Of a stretch of DNA of 7,685 bases, positions 6,076-7,685 are shown piece by piece (within the stretch, counting starts at the first letter, position 1; every line of letters starts with the position of its first letter). The DNA lies in the NCBI GenBank assembly GCA_035457545.1, contig DATIBM010000109.1, forward strand, positions 1 through 7,685. The letters are read 5' to 3'. This DNA comes from Nitrospira_G sp035457545. Lineage in GTDB: Bacteria; Nitrospirota; Nitrospiria; Nitrospirales; Nitrospiraceae. The notes beneath the pieces are model-generated. The model was given only the letters and a program-made list of their open reading frames with translations, was not told the DNA's origin and did not search any database. Made by a program: the position numbers and the translations under genes.

Positions 6076-6081
6076 ATTATA
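6076..6081 (-). promoter_or_regulatory. Consensus -10 box seven bases before the Trp-rich small gene
   Basis: A perfect TATAAT on the minus strand is separated from the ATG only by TTGTTTC. The start site would fall at or beside the ATG, implying a leaderless mRNA. No TTGACA-like -35 is evident at 16-18 bases. The 7-bp arms GATCTCC (6091-6097) and GGAGATC (6134-6140) lie just upstream. Confidence 0.45.
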
Positions 6082-6203
6082 CGCTGATTCGATCTCCAAC
6101 ATCGATAGGACCCCGTCGTCTCCACGATAACTCGGAGATCTTCCGACCAGTGGCCTTGCGGGTCCCTGCGACGGTTTCCTTTAGCCGTTTCTGATAAAGT
6201 CAT

Positions 6204-6220
6204 CGGATCAATCTGGTCCG
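6204..6220 (+). repeat. Small hairpin in the hrpB leader
   Basis: CGGATC and GGTCCG form a 6-bp stem (one G-T pair) around AATCT, ending 15 bases before the hrpB ATG. It could affect access to the ribosome binding site; this is inference. Confidence 0.3.
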
Positions 6221-6235
6221 CCTCGCGTTGAAGCC

Positions 6236-7685
6236 ATGACCACTCTTCTCATTGAACAGGTGCTGCCCGAACTCTGCGGCATGCTGGAACGCCGGCCATC
6301 GCTGCTGGTGACGGCCGAGCCTGGGGCAGGCAAAACGACCCGCGTCCCGCTGGCCTTGCTGAAGACCGGCTGGATGGAGGGGCAAAAGCTGCTGCTGCTG
6401 GAGCCCCGCCGGTTGGCCGCAAGGGCGGCGGCTCACTATATGGCGCGGCTGCTCGGCGAGTCAGTCGGCATGACGGTCGGGTATCGAACCCGTCTTGATA
6501 CGAAAGTCGGACGAACGACCAGGATCGAAGTCGTAACGGAGGGCATTCTGACGCGCCTGCTCCAGCATGATCCCTCGCTCGCCGGGTACGGCGCCGTGCT
6601 CTTCGACGAATTTCACGAGCGGAGCCTGCAGGCAGATCTTGGATTGGCCTTGGCGCTGGAATCGCAACGGCTGTTCCGCCCCGATCTTCGTCTGGTTGTG
6701 ATGTCGGCGACCTTGGACTGTGCGGCCCTCTCCGATCTACTGGGCCAGGCGCCGATCCTGTCCTGTCAAGGGCGGAGTTATCCGGTCGAAACCCGCTATC
6801 TGGATCGGCGGATCGCAGCTCCCCTGGAGCAGGTGGTGGTCCAGACCGTGAGGCGTGCGCTTACGCAGGACGGCGGCAGCATCCTGGTGTTTCTTCCAGG
6901 CATGGCCGAAATCCGCCGGGTCGAGCGCCGCTTGCAGGAGGCGGCTCTCGACCCATCCATCACCATTGCGCCGTTGCATGGCGAGTTGCCGCAGGAGGCG
7001 CAGGATCTGGCGATCGCTCCGTCCGCCGCCGGCAGGCGCAAAGTGGTCTTGACCACCTCGATCGCTGAGACCAGTTTGACGATCGAAGGGGTGTGCGTCG
7101 TGGTCGATGCAGGACTCTTGAGAATCCCACGGTTCGATCCCCGCACAGGGCTCACGCGCCTGGATACGATTCGCGTCACGCAAGATTCGGCCGAACAGCG
7201 GCGCGGCCGCGCCGGGCGTCTGGAGCCCGGAGTCTGTTACCGGCTCTGGACCGAAGCGGATCAACAGACGCTCTTGCCGCGCCGCCCCCCGGAGATCCTC
7301 GAGGCGGACCTGGCCCCGCTGGTTTTGGAATTGGCCCTCTGGGACACGGATGATCCGGCGGACCTGTCATGGCTCGATCCGCCGCCGCCCGGGGCGACGG
7401 CCCAAGCGCGCAGTCTCTTGATCCAACTGGCGGCGCTCGACGGGAAGGGAAAGGTGACGGAGCATGGGCGGCGCATGGCGGAGTTGGCTTTGCATCCGAG
7501 GCTGGCCCATATGGTGCTTCGTGCCTGCGAGCAGGGGTTGGGGAACCTGGCCTGCGATGTGGCGGCCTTGCTCAGCGAGCGAGACCTGTTGCGAGGGCCG
7601 GATGGCTGGCGCAATGCCGATCTGCGTCTTCGGTTGGACGCGCTCGAACGGGATCACGATCCGGCTGGCGGCGCCCAATATGATC
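6236..7685 (+). CDS. hrpB: ATP-dependent helicase HrpB, N-terminal 483 codons, cut by the right edge
   Basis: DEAH-type superfamily 2 RNA helicase. Motifs in order: Walker A GAGKTT (30-35), EPRRLAAR (56-63), Walker B-like DEFH (124-127), SAT (157-159), LHGELPQEAQ (247-256), TTSIAETSLTI (273-283) and QRRGRAGR (321-328). DEFHERS in place of DEAH is characteristic of HrpB, as opposed to HrpA. Residues from about 360 onward enter the helicase-associated region. HrpB is usually about 800-850 residues, so some 40% lies beyond the window. The ATG at 6236 has only a weak GAAG upstream, but the sequence TTLLIEQVLPEL begins where the family normally does and no in-frame alternative is better. HrpB is widespread and its cellular role is poorly defined. 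Confidence 0.95.
   Translation, partial: MTTLLIEQVLPELCGMLERRPSLLVTAEPGAGKTTRVPLALLKTGWMEGQKLLLLEPRRLAARAAAHYMARLLGESVGMTVGYRTRLDTKVGRTTRIEVVTEGILTRLLQHDPSLAGYGAVLFDEFHERSLQADLGLALALESQRLFRPDLRLVVMSATLDCAALSDLLGQAPILSCQGRSYPVETRYLDRRIAAPLEQVVVQTVRRALTQDGGSILVFLPGMAEIRRVERRLQEAALDPSITIAPLHGELPQEAQDLAIAPSAAGRRKVVLTTSIAETSLTIEGVCVVVDAGLLRIPRFDPRTGLTRLDTIRVTQDSAEQRRGRAGRLEPGVCYRLWTEADQQTLLPRRPPEILEADLAPLVLELALWDTDDPADLSWLDPPPPGATAQARSLLIQLAALDGKGKVTEHGRRMAELALHPRLAHMVLRACEQGLGNLACDVAALLSERDLLRGPDGWRNADLRLRLDALERDHDPAGGAQYD

Noticed and set aside
6069..6203. N-terminal extension of the Trp-rich small protein to 6203
   Set aside because: The extra 45 residues run across the promoter region shared with hrpB and contain the TATAAT element.
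6200..7685. Several minus-strand frames opposite hrpB, up to 175 codons
   Set aside because: All lie opposite a helicase with every motif in place and show no domain of their own.

Overview
The window comes from a high-GC bacterial chromosome with conventional codon use. The combination of an HpnR-type hopanoid C-3 methylase, a type II NADH dehydrogenase, YacG, HrpB and small zinc-ribbon proteins fits a Nitrospirota (Nitrospira-like) genome. That placement rests on recall of family distributions, not on a search, and other hopanoid producers remain possible. I see no mobile element, CRISPR array, rRNA or tRNA.

Layout. Positions 1-2234 (minus strand) carry a B12-dependent radical SAM protein that I call HpnR, followed by the 5' part of a type II NADH:quinone oxidoreductase (NDH-2) that runs off the left edge. 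The two lie head to tail with a 120-base gap and no clear terminator, so they may share a transcript. Positions 2235-2787 hold the hpnR upstream region, with a perfect 15-base inverted repeat, and an 80-residue double-CXXC zinc-ribbon protein. Positions 3017-3905 (plus) hold a short-chain dehydrogenase broken by a small internal deletion that shifts the frame. Positions 3947-4129 (minus) encode the DNA gyrase inhibitor YacG.

Positions 4130-5005 contain no confident gene. They hold a long stem-loop (11-bp perfect arms) and about 650 bases whose coding-like stretches jump between plus-strand frames. This ends in a GTGA overlap with the start of a ferritin-like di-iron protein (5006-5575, plus). 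Next comes a hairpin-rich spacer (5576-5840) between converging genes, a 75-residue Trp-rich small protein (5841-6068, minus), a divergent promoter region, and the first 483 codons of the ATP-dependent helicase HrpB (6236 to the right edge, plus).

How the parts relate. The genes do not form one pathway. The one biochemically coherent pair is hpnR (membrane hopanoid methylation) and NDH-2 (membrane respiratory entry point). The most useful second looks are the broken dehydrogenase together with the frame-jumping region, which means either real gene decay or base-level assembly errors; two small minus-strand genes with a perfect TATAAT only 7-8 bases before ATG and no Shine-Dalgarno, which suggests leaderless mRNAs; and the stem-loop-dense spacer at 5645-5756. 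I did not find convincing evidence for a wholly new multi-gene system.
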